The notes: generated by a model from the letters alone, not told the origin. A stretch of DNA of 64,000 nt from Pseudomonas sp. TMP9 (GCF_037943105.1 NZ_CP149803.1:3638001-3702000); one strand, 5' to 3'. Shown: positions 27,801 through 35,591, counted from the stretch's first letter. A program made the numbers and translations.

Positions 27801-27917
27801 AACAGCGGCCCGCGTGAAATCCAGAAAGCACTCATGCTAACCCTGGCGCAGTTTGGCCTAAGCAAAGACAAGGACCTGTTTGAAAAGGCATACGCGTACA
27901 TTGAAGAGCACTACTAA
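24867..27917 (+). CDS. hsdR: Type I restriction endonuclease subunit HsdR
   Basis: A 1016-residue motor-nuclease. The PD-(D/E)xK nuclease is N-terminal: D140 in YFDIVLYVNG and E154/K156 in GEVKS. The SF2 translocase follows with Walker A FQGSGKSL (301-308), DEAH box VDEAHRT (405-411) and GLTGTPI. The C-terminal helical region binds the HsdM2S core. All catalytic residues are present and the length is normal, so the system should be able to restrict if hsdS and hsdM2 are expressed. Confidence 0.96.
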   Translation: MFNEQTVTENGIIDCLKNLSGIKWTYCHGENLPKQAQNIFVDEWLKDALCSLNPAIAKQPDYADEVVHKLRGVLLEAPHSGLVRANENFQAWLLAEKTLPFGENGDHVTINLVDFDNIENNHFVVAQQVHYLAASEVYFDIVLYVNGIPLVVGEVKSATRPSVSWQDGAADFMGGKKHYWHNVQPFFVPNLLCFASEGKTFAYGAINARVKDWGPWHHTDQREDISATLASVLESAAGLLNPQTLLQLLASFALFSTHKTGKDTAPKRIKLLPRYPQFEAAKQIVERVKHGYPKKGLIWHFQGSGKSLLMLYAAKMLRTDNELKNPTVLIVVDRRDLDSQISETFGGADVKNLIKVQSCKKLGEHIEQDSRGILITTIFKFKDVEVDEHNLDGLNPRDNIIVLVDEAHRTQEGGLGEKMRWALPNAHFYGLTGTPISGIERNTFKLFGADEDPGRYMNRYSYKQSIRDGATNPVKFEPRLAELRVDREAINQEFEQLVKDNNLDDDEKAALSKRAGKLSVMLKAPKRMEAISADIAEHFTSHVLPKKMKAMLVVYDREACVQMYDLLGSKLGFDALEVVMNVDQALVKDESGKLNKDWNRWHEELELPIKQADFERWQKFDGDEQAQKNLLETYKDPKQPLQLLIVTAKLLTGFDAPICYCMYLDKPLRDHTLLQAMCRTNRLYEADGVVKRMGLIIDYLGVFENLRTALAYNPEEIDGIVEGIEKFKELLPEQLKQCLAFFPNVDRTLEGFDGIMAAQECLPNNKKRDEFAAAFGVLAKLWSAINPDPFLSPYRQDYKWLAQIYESVRPVGQTGALVWAALGPETIKMIHEHTDIKRIRDDIDELIMDEHAIFTLTEKEQEKRARRLEIDLMGRLRGSGEPTFVELGERLEKLRRDYEAGVIKAIDWLKGLLQAAKDTVQAERETGEKVVTEEDNKQALTTLFLETRPETTPKLIGDVVEQIDKIVKATRFEGWQNSNSGPREIQKALMLTLAQFGLSKDKDLFEKAYAYIEEHY

Positions 27918-27945
27918 TGTGCATGCGCGCGATCAGAACAACCCG

Positions 27946-27972
27946 CTGGAGCGCTCCAGTTTTAAACTGGAG
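27946..27972 (+). terminator. Overlapping palindromes after hsdR
   Basis: CTGGAGCGCTCCAG (27946-27959) is a perfect palindrome, and its right half also pairs with a downstream arm as CTCCAGT-TTTAA-ACTGGAG (27954-27972). The two stems exclude each other. It is placed 28 bp after the hsdR stop; no long T-run follows, so termination is only a guess. Confidence 0.4.
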
Positions 27973-28088
27973 TCTTCAGTGATCGATGACTCACAGTGGC
28001 TGAGCTAGAGCACTTGGCAATGCTTTCGCCCACTGCTGCTTACTTTCGGTAATATCCGGGATATCTCAGGATTGCTGAAGGCTAAGAA

Positions 28089-28651
28089 ATGGACGTCGCC
28101 CAAATATCGGTATCGCTGCACGATCTTGGCCTTGCCTACCGCAAGGCTAAGGTTGACCTCTACTACTCAACTAACCCCTCGCTGTTCGACATCGCCAACT
28201 ATGAAGACGACCTGAGCCAAAACCTCACTCGCCTGAAAGATCGGATCGAAGCCGCGAGCGAGGACTGGGTGAAAGACCCCGCATTTCTCGGCACTTGGAC
28301 GCTGGCACCCAAAGAAATCCAGCCAGAGAAGGCAGAGAAGACAGAGAAGGATCAAAGCCTGATCTTCGCCTCACCGGAAGCCGAGTGGCTAAGCGCGACT
28401 GAAGCCGGTAACCACCCCACCGCCATATTCCGCCTCATGGCCCGCTGCAGCATCGACTTTCACGTGCTGTCATCGCTATGGATGATGGAAGTCGGCGGCC
28501 TCTTCGACAAGCAGCTAAGCAGTAACGTCTTTGGCAGCCGCCTGCGCCGTAACCGGCATGACGAGATCAACACGTGGGCACTTGGCTCCTTCAAGCCTTA
28601 CCTCAGGCCCTTTCGCGAATGGCGCGATGGTGGCATCAAGGCGATGCGCTC
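28089..28651 (+). pseudogene. Probable defence (UG/DRT-type) reverse transcriptase, 5' remnant
   Basis: The start at ATG 28089 follows GAAGG. About 188 native residues remain before IS copy 2; the last seven residues of the present frame come from the IS. The text resembles the N-terminal region of unknown-group bacterial reverse transcriptases: a YRKAKVDLYY opening, a WTLAPKEI segment, a FRLMARCSIDFHVLSSLWM stretch, then GSRLRRN and SFKPYLRPFREWRDGG. These precede the RT palm in that group. The palm with its YxDD motif is absent, and what lies beyond the IS is unrelated, so it was deleted. I recognise the family from memory of its N-terminus only. Confidence 0.5.
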
Positions 28652-28669
28652 TGAATCGCCCCGGGTTTT

Positions 28670-29551
28670 CTAGACACCGGCCAGCCTCTGGAAATATCGC
28701 TTTTCAAACTCTACCGGTGACAGCTGATCATTGAAACCATGACGCCGTTTCGGGTTGTAAAACATCTCGATGTAGTCGAACACGTCACTGCGTGCTTCCT
28801 GCCGAGAACCATAGACTTTCCGCTTGATTCGTTCTCGTTTCAGTAACTGGAAAAAGCTCTCAGCCACAGCGTTGTCATGACAGTTACCGCGCCTGCTCAT
28901 GCTTCCTAGCAAGTTGTTGGCCTTCAGGAAGCTTTGCCAGTCTGAGCTGCTGTACTGGCTCCCCTGATCTGAGTGAATCATGACTTCCTGCTTCGGCTTA
29001 CGTCGCCAGACCGCCATCAGTAACGCATCTATTGCCAAGTCGCTGGTCATGTTCGGTTTCATTGACCAGCCAATGACCTGACGCGAAAACAGATCGAGCA
29101 CCACTGCCAAGTACAGCCAGCCCTCGTAAGTTCGGATGTACGTAATGTCGGTCACCCATACTTTATTGGGCTCTGTGACATTGAAGCGACGTTCCAAATA
29201 GTTTGGAGAGGCAACTGGCGGCTTACCACCGTAACGTCCCGGGCGTCGTCGATAGCCCGTCTGCGAACGCAGCCCCTCTTTACGCATCAGTCGAGCAACA
29301 CGATGCCGACCGCAGACCTCTCCAAGCTCGCGCAGGTCGTCATGAATTTTACGGTAGCCGTAGACGCCGCCGCTCTCTAACCAAGAGTGCTTTATCAAGC
29401 CAAGCAGTCGCAGGTCATCCTTAGCGCGCGCCGACTTGGGCTCAGCCCGCCATGCGTAGTAACCGCTGACGTGTACTTTCAACGTCAGGCACAGACGGCG
29501 AATCGAGTAACTCGCTGACATCTGATTAATGAAGGCGTACTTCAGCCGCAC
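28670..29551 (-). CDS. IS3-family transposase OrfB (copy 2)
   Basis: Encodes the same 293 residues as the OrfB of copy 1, with all DDE residues. It starts at GTG and is expected to be made as an OrfAB fusion by -1 frameshifting in orfA. Confidence 0.95.
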   Translation of the reverse strand: MRLKYAFINQMSASYSIRRLCLTLKVHVSGYYAWRAEPKSARAKDDLRLLGLIKHSWLESGGVYGYRKIHDDLRELGEVCGRHRVARLMRKEGLRSQTGYRRRPGRYGGKPPVASPNYLERRFNVTEPNKVWVTDITYIRTYEGWLYLAVVLDLFSRQVIGWSMKPNMTSDLAIDALLMAVWRRKPKQEVMIHSDQGSQYSSSDWQSFLKANNLLGSMSRRGNCHDNAVAESFFQLLKRERIKRKVYGSRQEARSDVFDYIEMFYNPKRRHGFNDQLSPVEFEKRYFQRLAGV

Positions 29552-29820
29552 TCCTTGGCAAAGTACGCGGCGGCCTTTTTTAGGATGTCTCGCTCTTCAG
29601 TTACACGCTTGAGTTCGGCGCGCAGGCGCCGTAACTCAGCGTGCTGATCATCCTCTTGCAGGCGTTGCTCCGCAGGCTTGCTGTAGCGCTTCACCCAGGC
29701 ATACAGGCTGTGTGTCGACATGCCCAGACGAGCGGACACCTCAGCGACCGGCAGGCCCCGTTCGGTAACCTGCCTAGCTGCTTCAATTTTGAACTCTTCG
29801 GAAAAACGCGGGTTGCTCAT
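29542..29820 (-). CDS. IS3-family transposase OrfA (copy 2)
   Basis: Encodes the same 92 residues as the OrfA of copy 1, with the same AGGAGGT ribosome site and the slippery AAAAAAG heptamer near the 3' end. Confidence 0.94.
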   Translation of the reverse strand: MSNPRFSEEFKIEAARQVTERGLPVAEVSARLGMSTHSLYAWVKRYSKPAEQRLQEDDQHAELRRLRAELKRVTEERDILKKAAAYFAKECG

Positions 29821-29831
29821 GGCACCTCCTG

Positions 29832-32800
29832 ATGGGCCTTATTATGAGGCGTGGAGGTGTCTACGAAACTAGGGGCGATTCAATCTACCTTCTGGCACAT
29901 GAGCTCGGCCATTGGTATCTCGACTCTTCAGAGCCCGTAAATGGAACGACCTCAACACCATTTATCTCCGAAGAGTCTGGGCAAACGCCCGGCTACGCAG
30001 TGGTTGAAGGGTATGGCGCATGGGAGCGCCAAGAGCTTCAAGCCAACGTCTTTGCGCGAGAGCTGCTGTTGCCCAAGCCTGCGGCCAGAGCTCTGTGGCA
30101 AAACGGATGGCGCTCCCGGCATATCGCTACAACGTTCCAGTTGCCTCTAGAGGTGGTACGGCAGCAATTGGCTGACGCGTTACTGCTCCCGGATGTTGCT
30201 CCAGTAGCACCCTCTGCGACGCACCCACCAAGCGATGCGCAGTGGCGTGCTGCACAAGCTCCCGAGAGATACGTCAATGTCGTAGCAGGGCCAGGCACGG
30301 GCAAGACCACTACCTTGGTGCACCGTGTAGCCCACCTAATTTCCAGTGGCGTGCCTGCCAGTAAAATCCTGGTCATGACGTTCACCAACCTTGCAGCACA
30401 GGAGCTTGTTGAGCGGCTGACTGCGGCCAATGTCCCGAGTGTTTCCCAAATATGGGCGGGCACATTTCACTCGTTCGGGTTAGAGCTACTTCGAAAGCAT
30501 CATCATCACTTTGAGTTAACCCCTCAGATCAAGATTGCGGATCTACTCCAGCAGGTCAGGATGATGGTCAACGAGCTGCCCAATCTGGAGCTCAAGTATT
30601 TTTTCAGGCTGCGCAATCCGTACGATTGGCTTCCTGACGTCCTGAAGATTATTCACCGGCTTAAGGAAGAGCTGGTCTTTCCTGACGACTACGCAGCAAT
30701 CCTTCGAACGCTTCCAGCTGTCGATCCAGAGGTTGCCCTGGAGCGCGAGGACATCATCACTCTATACCGGGCCTACGAGGGCGTCCTGCGCAGGGAGGGT
30801 TGGGTCGACTATCCAGACCTATTGGTTCGTCCCGTCCTCAAGGCGCGTGATGATCGCCCGTCTATAGCCGCTTTCCTTGAGCAGTACGACCATGTCCTGG
30901 TGGACGAGTATCAGGACGTCAACCACGTCATGATCGAGCTCGTTAAAAAGATCGGGGCATCACAGCGTCATTTGTGGGTGGTCGGCGACATTCGCCAAGC
31001 AATTCACCATTGGCGTGGCGCATCGATCCAGAGTTTGCTCAAGTTCGATGAGGCGTACGTCGCGAGGGGCCAGGCAGCGTCGATCAAGCGGTATAGCCTG
31101 GACATCAATCGCCGTAGTTCGCCGGAAATTCTGCGTGCTATTGAACGGGCCGGCACTGATCACGTCCTGCAGCCCCAGGTGCCCCTCGATCCTGTCTCAC
31201 CTTCTCGCTCTGCGGTCGGTGTCTATCCGGCTTTGATCCATGCGGAGAAAGATGCACAGAGCGGCACTATCGTTGCCCAGATTGAGCAATGCCGGGTGTC
31301 CGGCCACCCCCTCGGCAGCCAAGGCATCATCAGCTCCACCAACGCCCAGTTGGATAAGTTGGCCCAAGACATCGAGCAGACGGGGATTCCCGTGCTGCAC
31401 ATCGGTGATCTGAGTCAGCGCGCTGAAGTCAAAGAATTCCTGTGCTTGATGCAGCTCCTGACTCAGCGAATACCGGGCGCGCTCATGGGCTTGCTCCGGT
31501 TCAGTAACCTCAGTATGCCAGCCTCGGACATAGACCTGCTCACGAACCTGTCCAAGTTAGATCCTGATTTTCAGCGCGGCGGCTGGCTCAAGCAGCCATT
31601 ACCGGGGCTGTCGCCTAAGGGGCAAGAGGTCGTCCAGGCGCTGAGTGATCTGCTTGGCACATCGACCCGCAATTCCCGGCCCTGGGCTTTTGTGTGTGAT
31701 CTAATGTTTGAAAAAGGCTTTGGCCTTGACTCGCTGAGCGACCAGTCTGCGAATGCCCAGATCCGGCGTCTGGCCCTGCGGCAATTCCTCTACGCTGTGC
31801 GCAACAGCGATGGGGTTGGTAGCCAGGCGACGCTGTCCAAATATCTGGAGAGGGAAGATTTCCGACGCTATATCGGTCAGCCCTCGATGGATCGCTCACT
31901 GCCGCCTGAGGCCGCTGTAATCGACGCCGTAAGGCTCATGACGGTTCACGGTAGCAAAGGGCTCGAATTTGACGTGGTGCATATGGCCAACGTCGAGAAG
32001 TCTCGGTTCGGCGCAGATGCTTCACCACGTTTTGATGACGACCACAAAGCTTTATTGTTGCCCCCTGAGGCGCTCAACAGTACGTCTCAGATGCGGGCCG
32101 AAGATGAGGCTATCGAGCGTAACAACCTGCTCTACGTCGGGGTCTCCAGGGCGAAAAGCAGGCTCAACGTCTATTGCGGCACCGATGCGTCTAGGATCCC
32201 AACCCCTCTGTGTGACCCGTTGATCTTCACCCCAAGTCGTGGAACCGCCGCGGCGTTGCCGGCACCGACTTTCCTGGCTCGCGTTCCACTAAGCGCGCCC
32301 GCCGCAATCAGCTTCTCAGCACTCAACGGGTTCATATCCTGCTCGCTTCAGTATCACTATGCTCACGAGCTGAACCTGCCACCTGATCAAGAGCAGGACA
32401 TCTCGATTCGGGCTCGTCGATCAGTGCTCGCCGGCCTTGAGTATGTTTATCGAGATGGTGTGAACCCCCAGGCGGCATTCGAGCAGGCCTGGGGCGAGAG
32501 GCCGCTGCCAACTGAGTTTGAAGACAAAACACTGGTGGAGCACGCCCGGATCGCTTTCTCTCGCGGTACCGCTTTGCTACCTGATATCGAGCAGTACGTC
32601 CCAGAAACCACCGCCATTGTGAATGGCCAGGTCATTACCATGCCCTGGATGCTTCGTGACACTAACGGTGATCTGGTTTGGCTACGCACGGGTATCGGAC
32701 TATCCGAGGTTTCTAGGCATGTCCGACCCATCTTGGAAAACCTCGGCGGCAGGCGCTGTAGCAGCATCTCCACCCACTCACTTGTCACTGGATGTTCGGA

Positions 32801-32942
32801 AGACGCGGTTCCCTCCAGTAGGGCGAGCGGCACGAGTATGTTCAAGGCGATCACGGCGTTGCGGGCCGGCGAGCGCTCCGCCAGTCGGGGGAGGCACTGC
32901 AATCGATGCGCTTACTCAAGCATTTGCGGACAGCGGTTTTGA
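29832..32942 (+). CDS. ImmA/IrrE metallopeptidase - UvrD helicase - nuclease fusion, 5' end replaced by IS
   Basis: The 1036-residue frame opens at ATG 29832 inside the IS; the first ~17 residues are IS-encoded and native sequence begins at 29883. Residues 18-80 are the C-terminal part of an M78 (ImmA/IrrE) peptidase: HELGH zinc motif at 23-27 and E68 in QELQANVFARELLLP. A UvrD/REP SF1 helicase follows: Walker A GPGTGKTT at 153-160, LVDEYQDVN, and a late GSKGLEFDVVH motif. The C-terminus resembles a PD-(D/E)xK domain with Fe-S cysteines (SC in NGFISCSLQYHY, then C1023, C1026, C1032), but the expected D...D/ExK residues read as LVWLRTG, so the nuclease may be inactive. The N-terminal part of the peptidase, and any HTH before it, is lost. 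Confidence 0.75.
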   Translation: MGLIMRRGGVYETRGDSIYLLAHELGHWYLDSSEPVNGTTSTPFISEESGQTPGYAVVEGYGAWERQELQANVFARELLLPKPAARALWQNGWRSRHIATTFQLPLEVVRQQLADALLLPDVAPVAPSATHPPSDAQWRAAQAPERYVNVVAGPGTGKTTTLVHRVAHLISSGVPASKILVMTFTNLAAQELVERLTAANVPSVSQIWAGTFHSFGLELLRKHHHHFELTPQIKIADLLQQVRMMVNELPNLELKYFFRLRNPYDWLPDVLKIIHRLKEELVFPDDYAAILRTLPAVDPEVALEREDIITLYRAYEGVLRREGWVDYPDLLVRPVLKARDDRPSIAAFLEQYDHVLVDEYQDVNHVMIELVKKIGASQRHLWVVGDIRQAIHHWRGASIQSLLKFDEAYVARGQAASIKRYSLDINRRSSPEILRAIERAGTDHVLQPQVPLDPVSPSRSAVGVYPALIHAEKDAQSGTIVAQIEQCRVSGHPLGSQGIISSTNAQLDKLAQDIEQTGIPVLHIGDLSQRAEVKEFLCLMQLLTQRIPGALMGLLRFSNLSMPASDIDLLTNLSKLDPDFQRGGWLKQPLPGLSPKGQEVVQALSDLLGTSTRNSRPWAFVCDLMFEKGFGLDSLSDQSANAQIRRLALRQFLYAVRNSDGVGSQATLSKYLEREDFRRYIGQPSMDRSLPPEAAVIDAVRLMTVHGSKGLEFDVVHMANVEKSRFGADASPRFDDDHKALLLPPEALNSTSQMRAEDEAIERNNLLYVGVSRAKSRLNVYCGTDASRIPTPLCDPLIFTPSRGTAAALPAPTFLARVPLSAPAAISFSALNGFISCSLQYHYAHELNLPPDQEQDISIRARRSVLAGLEYVYRDGVNPQAAFEQAWGERPLPTEFEDKTLVEHARIAFSRGTALLPDIEQYVPETTAIVNGQVITMPWMLRDTNGDLVWLRTGIGLSEVSRHVRPILENLGGRRCSSISTHSLVTGCSEDAVPSSRASGTSMFKAITALRAGERSASRGRHCNRCAYSSICGQRF

Positions 32943-33022
32943 TATTTATCGGAGCGCTTCTGGGACTCCACGTCGCAGCCCCGGGGCGCTCAAGTTGACA
33001 TGACATAAGGACAGTTTTGGAC

Positions 33023-33712
33023 ATGAGCTACATCAACCTACCCCCGGATCAGCAGCGTGAAATTGCTGCGATCGACGTAAGAGCGCTTCGAGCGGCGTTG
33101 GAAAAATGTGAGAGGGACGAGCTGATAACACCGATCTATTCCCTTGGCCTGAGTGGTTGCGGCGAGTTCATCGCCGCCGAATACCGTGCGTTCGAGCGAG
33201 CTTTGACTGCCCACAGCAAAGCGAAGGCTCATGCCAAGCGAGAGCAAACCAGGGCTGATGTGTTGCGTGCAGGGAGCAACCTAGTTCATGCCGTGGAGCA
33301 GATGCAGGAACGTGTCAGAACGGCGCAGGAACAGGCTCAGCTGTTTGTCGTGGACGACCAGATTTTGGCACCGTCCAGATTCAGCTCTCCGCTAAAAGTC
33401 ACCGTTCGCTACCAATGGCGCCCATCCTCGGACGCGCAATGGGCTTACGGACAGGCGACGTTCGTCCACGAGTTCACGCCAATGCCTGACTACACTCAGC
33501 TGCTGCCGAAGCGAAAGCCTAGCGCTGCCAAAGCGGCCAGCGATCTGCAGGACAAGCTCTACCGGGAATGGGAGTACCTGAAGATGCATGCGCTGTGTGC
33601 TGTCAGAGACTTTCTGCGCGATAGTGGTGACGGTATAGATATCCCTGAGTCGTTTGTTGTTCGGGCAAGTCAGTACGGTGGAGGCCTCAACAATTTCAGT
33701 TGCAAGTTTTGA
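33023..33712 (+). CDS. Unknown protein downstream of the peptidase-helicase
   Basis: About 230 residues from ATG 33023 (TTG 33017 also possible), preceded by AAGGA. It has a helical, charged stretch at ~60-110 (AKREQTRADVLRAG, QMQERVRTAQEQAQLF), possibly a coiled coil, then a beta-like region (KVTVRYQWRPSSDAQW). No family is recognised. It lies 80 bp after the helicase fusion on the same strand, so it may be part of the same operon, perhaps a partner of that protein (inference). Confidence 0.6.
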   Translation: MSYINLPPDQQREIAAIDVRALRAALEKCERDELITPIYSLGLSGCGEFIAAEYRAFERALTAHSKAKAHAKREQTRADVLRAGSNLVHAVEQMQERVRTAQEQAQLFVVDDQILAPSRFSSPLKVTVRYQWRPSSDAQWAYGQATFVHEFTPMPDYTQLLPKRKPSAAKAASDLQDKLYREWEYLKMHALCAVRDFLRDSGDGIDIPESFVVRASQYGGGLNNFSCKF

Positions 33713-33825
33713 TTAGTCCGCTCTTGGCCGAAACTAGCCCATCGAATCTCTGTTGCATTGGGTCAAGCCTGGAGTATCGCCGGTTAAGGCAAGTGCGCTT
33801 TACTGGTCAGGTGCAATGCAATTGG

Positions 33826-33858
33826 TGGCTAAGCTAGATGCAGTTTTGCATTTAGCCA
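33826..33858. terminator. Hairpin between convergent genes
   Basis: TGGCTAA (33826-33832) pairs with TTAGCCA (33852-33858), and inside it ATGCA pairs with TGCAT around a GTTT loop. It sits between the ends of the unknown gene and the convergent integrase, where a bidirectional terminator would be expected. T-runs are weak. Confidence 0.45.
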
Positions 33859-33916
33859 GTGCAGGCCTTCACTAAGGTGTTGAAAAAATGAACCGCGTAA
33901 AGCCTAAAGCACTCCG

Positions 33917-35152
33917 TTACGATTTCTGATTGAGCGGGGGATTTACTGCTGTCTGTGTCTCTAGTCTGTCTAGGTGATCGGCGTACCACTGCATCATGGT
34001 TCGGCGCTGTTCCAGGTAGGTGGCCTTGTTGTAAACACCTGATACGCCATCTTCAACGTGGGAGAGCTGAGCTTCTACATGATCCTTGGCGAAACCCTTC
34101 TCGCGCAGGGTAGTGGACGCGATATGGCGGAAGCCGTGGCCCGTTTGCCGACCTGCATAGCCCATACGGCGCAGAGCCATATTGAAAACCATGTTGCTGC
34201 GCGGTTGAGTACGGTCGTTGCGCCCAGGAAACAGCAGCGGGTAAGCCCCACTCATCTTGTGTAACTGCTCAAGAGCATCAAGCACTTGGCGCGAGAGCGG
34301 CACGGTGTGCGGGCGGCGCTTCTTCATTCGTTCGGCGGGGATCATCCACAAACCTGCTTTGCGGTCGAACTCATCCCAGCGGGCTTCGCGTAGTTCGCTG
34401 GGGCGTACACCCGTAAGCATCAGCATGCGCAAACCAAGGCGCACATCATGGGCGTGAGGGTAAGCAGCAATGGCCCGCAGCAGAGTGGGCAACTCTTTGG
34501 CGGTAACGTGGGCATAGTTCTCGGCAGACTTGGTTTGCAGAAAGCGGCTCAACCCTTCAAGTGGGTTATGCACGGCACGGCCAGTGACGCGGGCAAGGTC
34601 GTAGATTTCTTTACAGGATCGGCGCACCCGGCTCATCTGCTCAATAATGCCTTGCTGCTCCATACCCCGCAGAAACTCCATCCACTCAATCGGCAGGATG
34701 CTGGCATACAAGCGCTTACCGAATATCGGGAATACATGCAGCTCTAGTGCCCCGATGTTGCGAGTGGCGGTGCTGGGTGCCCAGCCGGGTCGGCGTATCT
34801 CTATCCACTCCCGTGCCAGTGCATCAAAAGTGTTGTTGGCAGCTTCCAACTCAGAAGCCTTGCGAGCGTGCTTAGCCGTCAGGGGGCTAACACCATCCAC
34901 GGCGTCAGTGCGCAGCTCGGCAGCCTTTTGCCTAGCGCCTGCTCCACTCACTTCGGGGTAACTGCCAAGGCCAAGCCATGACCACTTACCGTCTGGCTTC
35001 TTGTAACGCAGTTCCCAAGATTTGCCGCCGTTGGGCTTCACACGAAAGTACAGACCTTGGCCGTCTTGCTCCCTGTAGGTCGCTTTTTCTGGCTCTAAAC
35101 CCGACAGAGTGGTGTCTGCTAACGGGCGGCGCTTGATCTCACTGCGTTTCAT
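33917..35152 (-). CDS. int: P4-type tyrosine integrase
   Basis: A 411-residue integrase. The N-terminal arm-binding DUF4102 domain (~1-90) shows [17 protein letters not shown] and the [13 protein letters not shown] pattern. The catalytic domain has R in [13 protein letters not shown], the HxxR box [15 protein letters not shown] in [11 protein letters not shown] and Y in [11 protein letters not shown]. Full length. It starts 167 bp from the 3' end of tRNA-Arg, its attachment site, and would mediate integration and excision of the island. Confidence 0.96.
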   Translation of the reverse strand: MKRSEIKRRPLADTTLSGLEPEKATYREQDGQGLYFRVKPNGGKSWELRYKKPDGKWSWLGLGSYPEVSGAGARQKAAELRTDAVDGVSPLTAKHARKASELEAANNTFDALAREWIEIRRPGWAPSTATRNIGALELHVFPIFGKRLYASILPIEWMEFLRGMEQQGIIEQMSRVRRSCKEIYDLARVTGRAVHNPLEGLSRFLQTKSAENYAHVTAKELPTLLRAIAAYPHAHDVRLGLRMLMLTGVRPSELREARWDEFDRKAGLWMIPAERMKKRRPHTVPLSRQVLDALEQLHKMSGAYPLLFPGRNDRTQPRSNMVFNMALRRMGYAGRQTGHGFRHIASTTLREKGFAKDHVEAQLSHVEDGVSGVYNKATYLEQRRTMMQWYADHLDRLETQTAVNPPLNQKS

Positions 35153-35182
35153 GCCTGTATGCCTCCGGTTCTAATTTTTCGC

Positions 35183-35203
35183 CAGCATACAAGCTGGCAT
35201 ACA
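35183..35203. repeat. Putative integrase arm-type site, right end
   Basis: AGCATACA then CTGGCATACA, two bases apart, matching the left-end pair at 2754-2774 in order, spacing and orientation. It lies between the integrase start and the attachment core. Confidence 0.55.
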
Positions 35204-35251
35204 CGAAGGGAAGATATAGTGGCAGGCAGAGATAAACAGCCAGATACAAGA

Positions 35252-35272
35252 AAGCCCGCACGGGGCGGGCTT
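35252..35272 (-). terminator. Terminator supplied by the island for tRNA-Arg
   Basis: Arms AAGCCCGC and GCGGGCTT (35252-35259 and 35265-35272) around a 5-nt loop; on the minus strand it is followed by TTTCTTG. It lies 47 bp beyond the tRNA 3' end and can end tRNA transcription now that the original terminator is 32 kb away. Confidence 0.7.
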
Positions 35273-35313
35273 ACTGGGGTGTTTCGTAGACTGCTAGAGA
35301 CAGCAGTGAACAG

Positions 35314-35334
35314 TTATTTGGTGCACCAGACGGG
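35314..35334. repeat. Right attachment site (3' end of tRNA-Arg)
   Basis: Matches 2674-2694 with one mismatch; the identical 16 bp are the tRNA's 3' acceptor strand, CCA and part of the T-arm. Confidence 0.92.
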
Positions 35335-35395
35335 ATTCGAACCCATGACCACTGCCTTCGGAGGGCAGTACTCTATCCAGCTGAGCTACTGGTGC
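35319..35395 (-). tRNA. tRNA-Arg (anticodon CCG)
   Basis: A 77-nt gene with encoded CCA. The acceptor stem GCACCAG/CTGGTGC pairs fully, the D-arm reads AGCTCAGCTGGATAGAG, the anticodon stem-loop CTGCC-CTCCGAA-GGCAG gives anticodon CCG, and the T-loop is GGTTCGAATCC. It is the island's integration target and remains intact. Confidence 0.97.
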
Positions 35396-35407
35396 AGTGC
35401 GGGCGCA

Positions 35408-35436
35408 ATCATACGCATGTCGCTGATGGGCGTCCA
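35408..35436 (-). promoter_or_regulatory. Sigma-70 promoter of tRNA-Arg
   Basis: On the minus strand, -35 TGGACG (35436-35431) and -10 TATGAT (35413-35408) are 17 bp apart, and the -10 box ends 12 bp before the tRNA 5' end. It is followed by the GC-rich stretch CGCCCGC, as in stringently controlled stable-RNA promoters. Confidence 0.7.
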
Positions 35437-35573
35437 TGCTGGTACTTTGTTCGTGATTCTGCACGGCAATCAGCTTCAAACTGACAATTCATAGAAAGAC
35501 CTCAGACACAGACGGCATTTCGTTAAATTTTTCGAACAGACGCTTGCCCTTTACCCCTCTTAACCCTAGCATT

Positions 35574-35591
35574 CGTTTGAGATTTCAAACG
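35574..35591. promoter_or_regulatory. Inverted repeat in the gabD upstream region
   Basis: CGTTTGA-GATT-TCAAACG, perfect 7-bp arms, about 150 bp upstream of gabD. It could be an operator for a dimeric regulator; no regulator gene is adjacent. The rest of the ~345-bp tRNA-gabD interval shows no gene. Confidence 0.35.

Larger units (their letters stand above)
28652..29882 (-). mobile_element. IS3-family insertion sequence, copy 2 (1231 bp)
   Basis: Same length, orientation and reading frames as the copy at 4282-5512, with no difference noticed by eye. The flanking trinucleotides CTC and ATC differ, so no target duplication. It truncates the reverse-transcriptase-like gene on its left and the peptidase-helicase gene on its right. 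Confidence 0.95.
2679..35334. mobile_element. P4-like integrative island at tRNA-Arg(CCG), ~32.7 kb
   Basis: The element is bounded by a 16-bp perfect direct repeat, TGGTGCACCAGACGGG. The right copy is the CCA-encoding 3' end of an intact tRNA-Arg gene; the left copy is an orphan fragment in intergenic DNA. A tyrosine integrase gene lies 167 bp inside the tRNA end and reads away from it, the standard P4/CP4 arrangement. Inside are AlpA, primase and DUF927 helicase genes, a second tyrosine recombinase, three IS elements and several defence loci. No conjugation or phage structural genes are present, so it is a genomic island or satellite rather than an ICE or complete prophage. Confidence 0.93.

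Noticed and set aside
19654..27917. BREX or DISARM system
   Set aside because: No PglZ, BrxC, BrxL or DrmA/B-type genes; the set is a type I R-M locus plus rhuM.
28089..28651. Retron
   Set aside because: No YxDD palm remains and no msr/msd-like structured RNA region is seen upstream.
4282..29882. Composite transposon made of two IS3 copies and the DNA between them
   Set aside because: The outer flanks (TTC and ATC) do not match, so there is no target duplication for a unit transposition, and genes are broken at all four IS ends.
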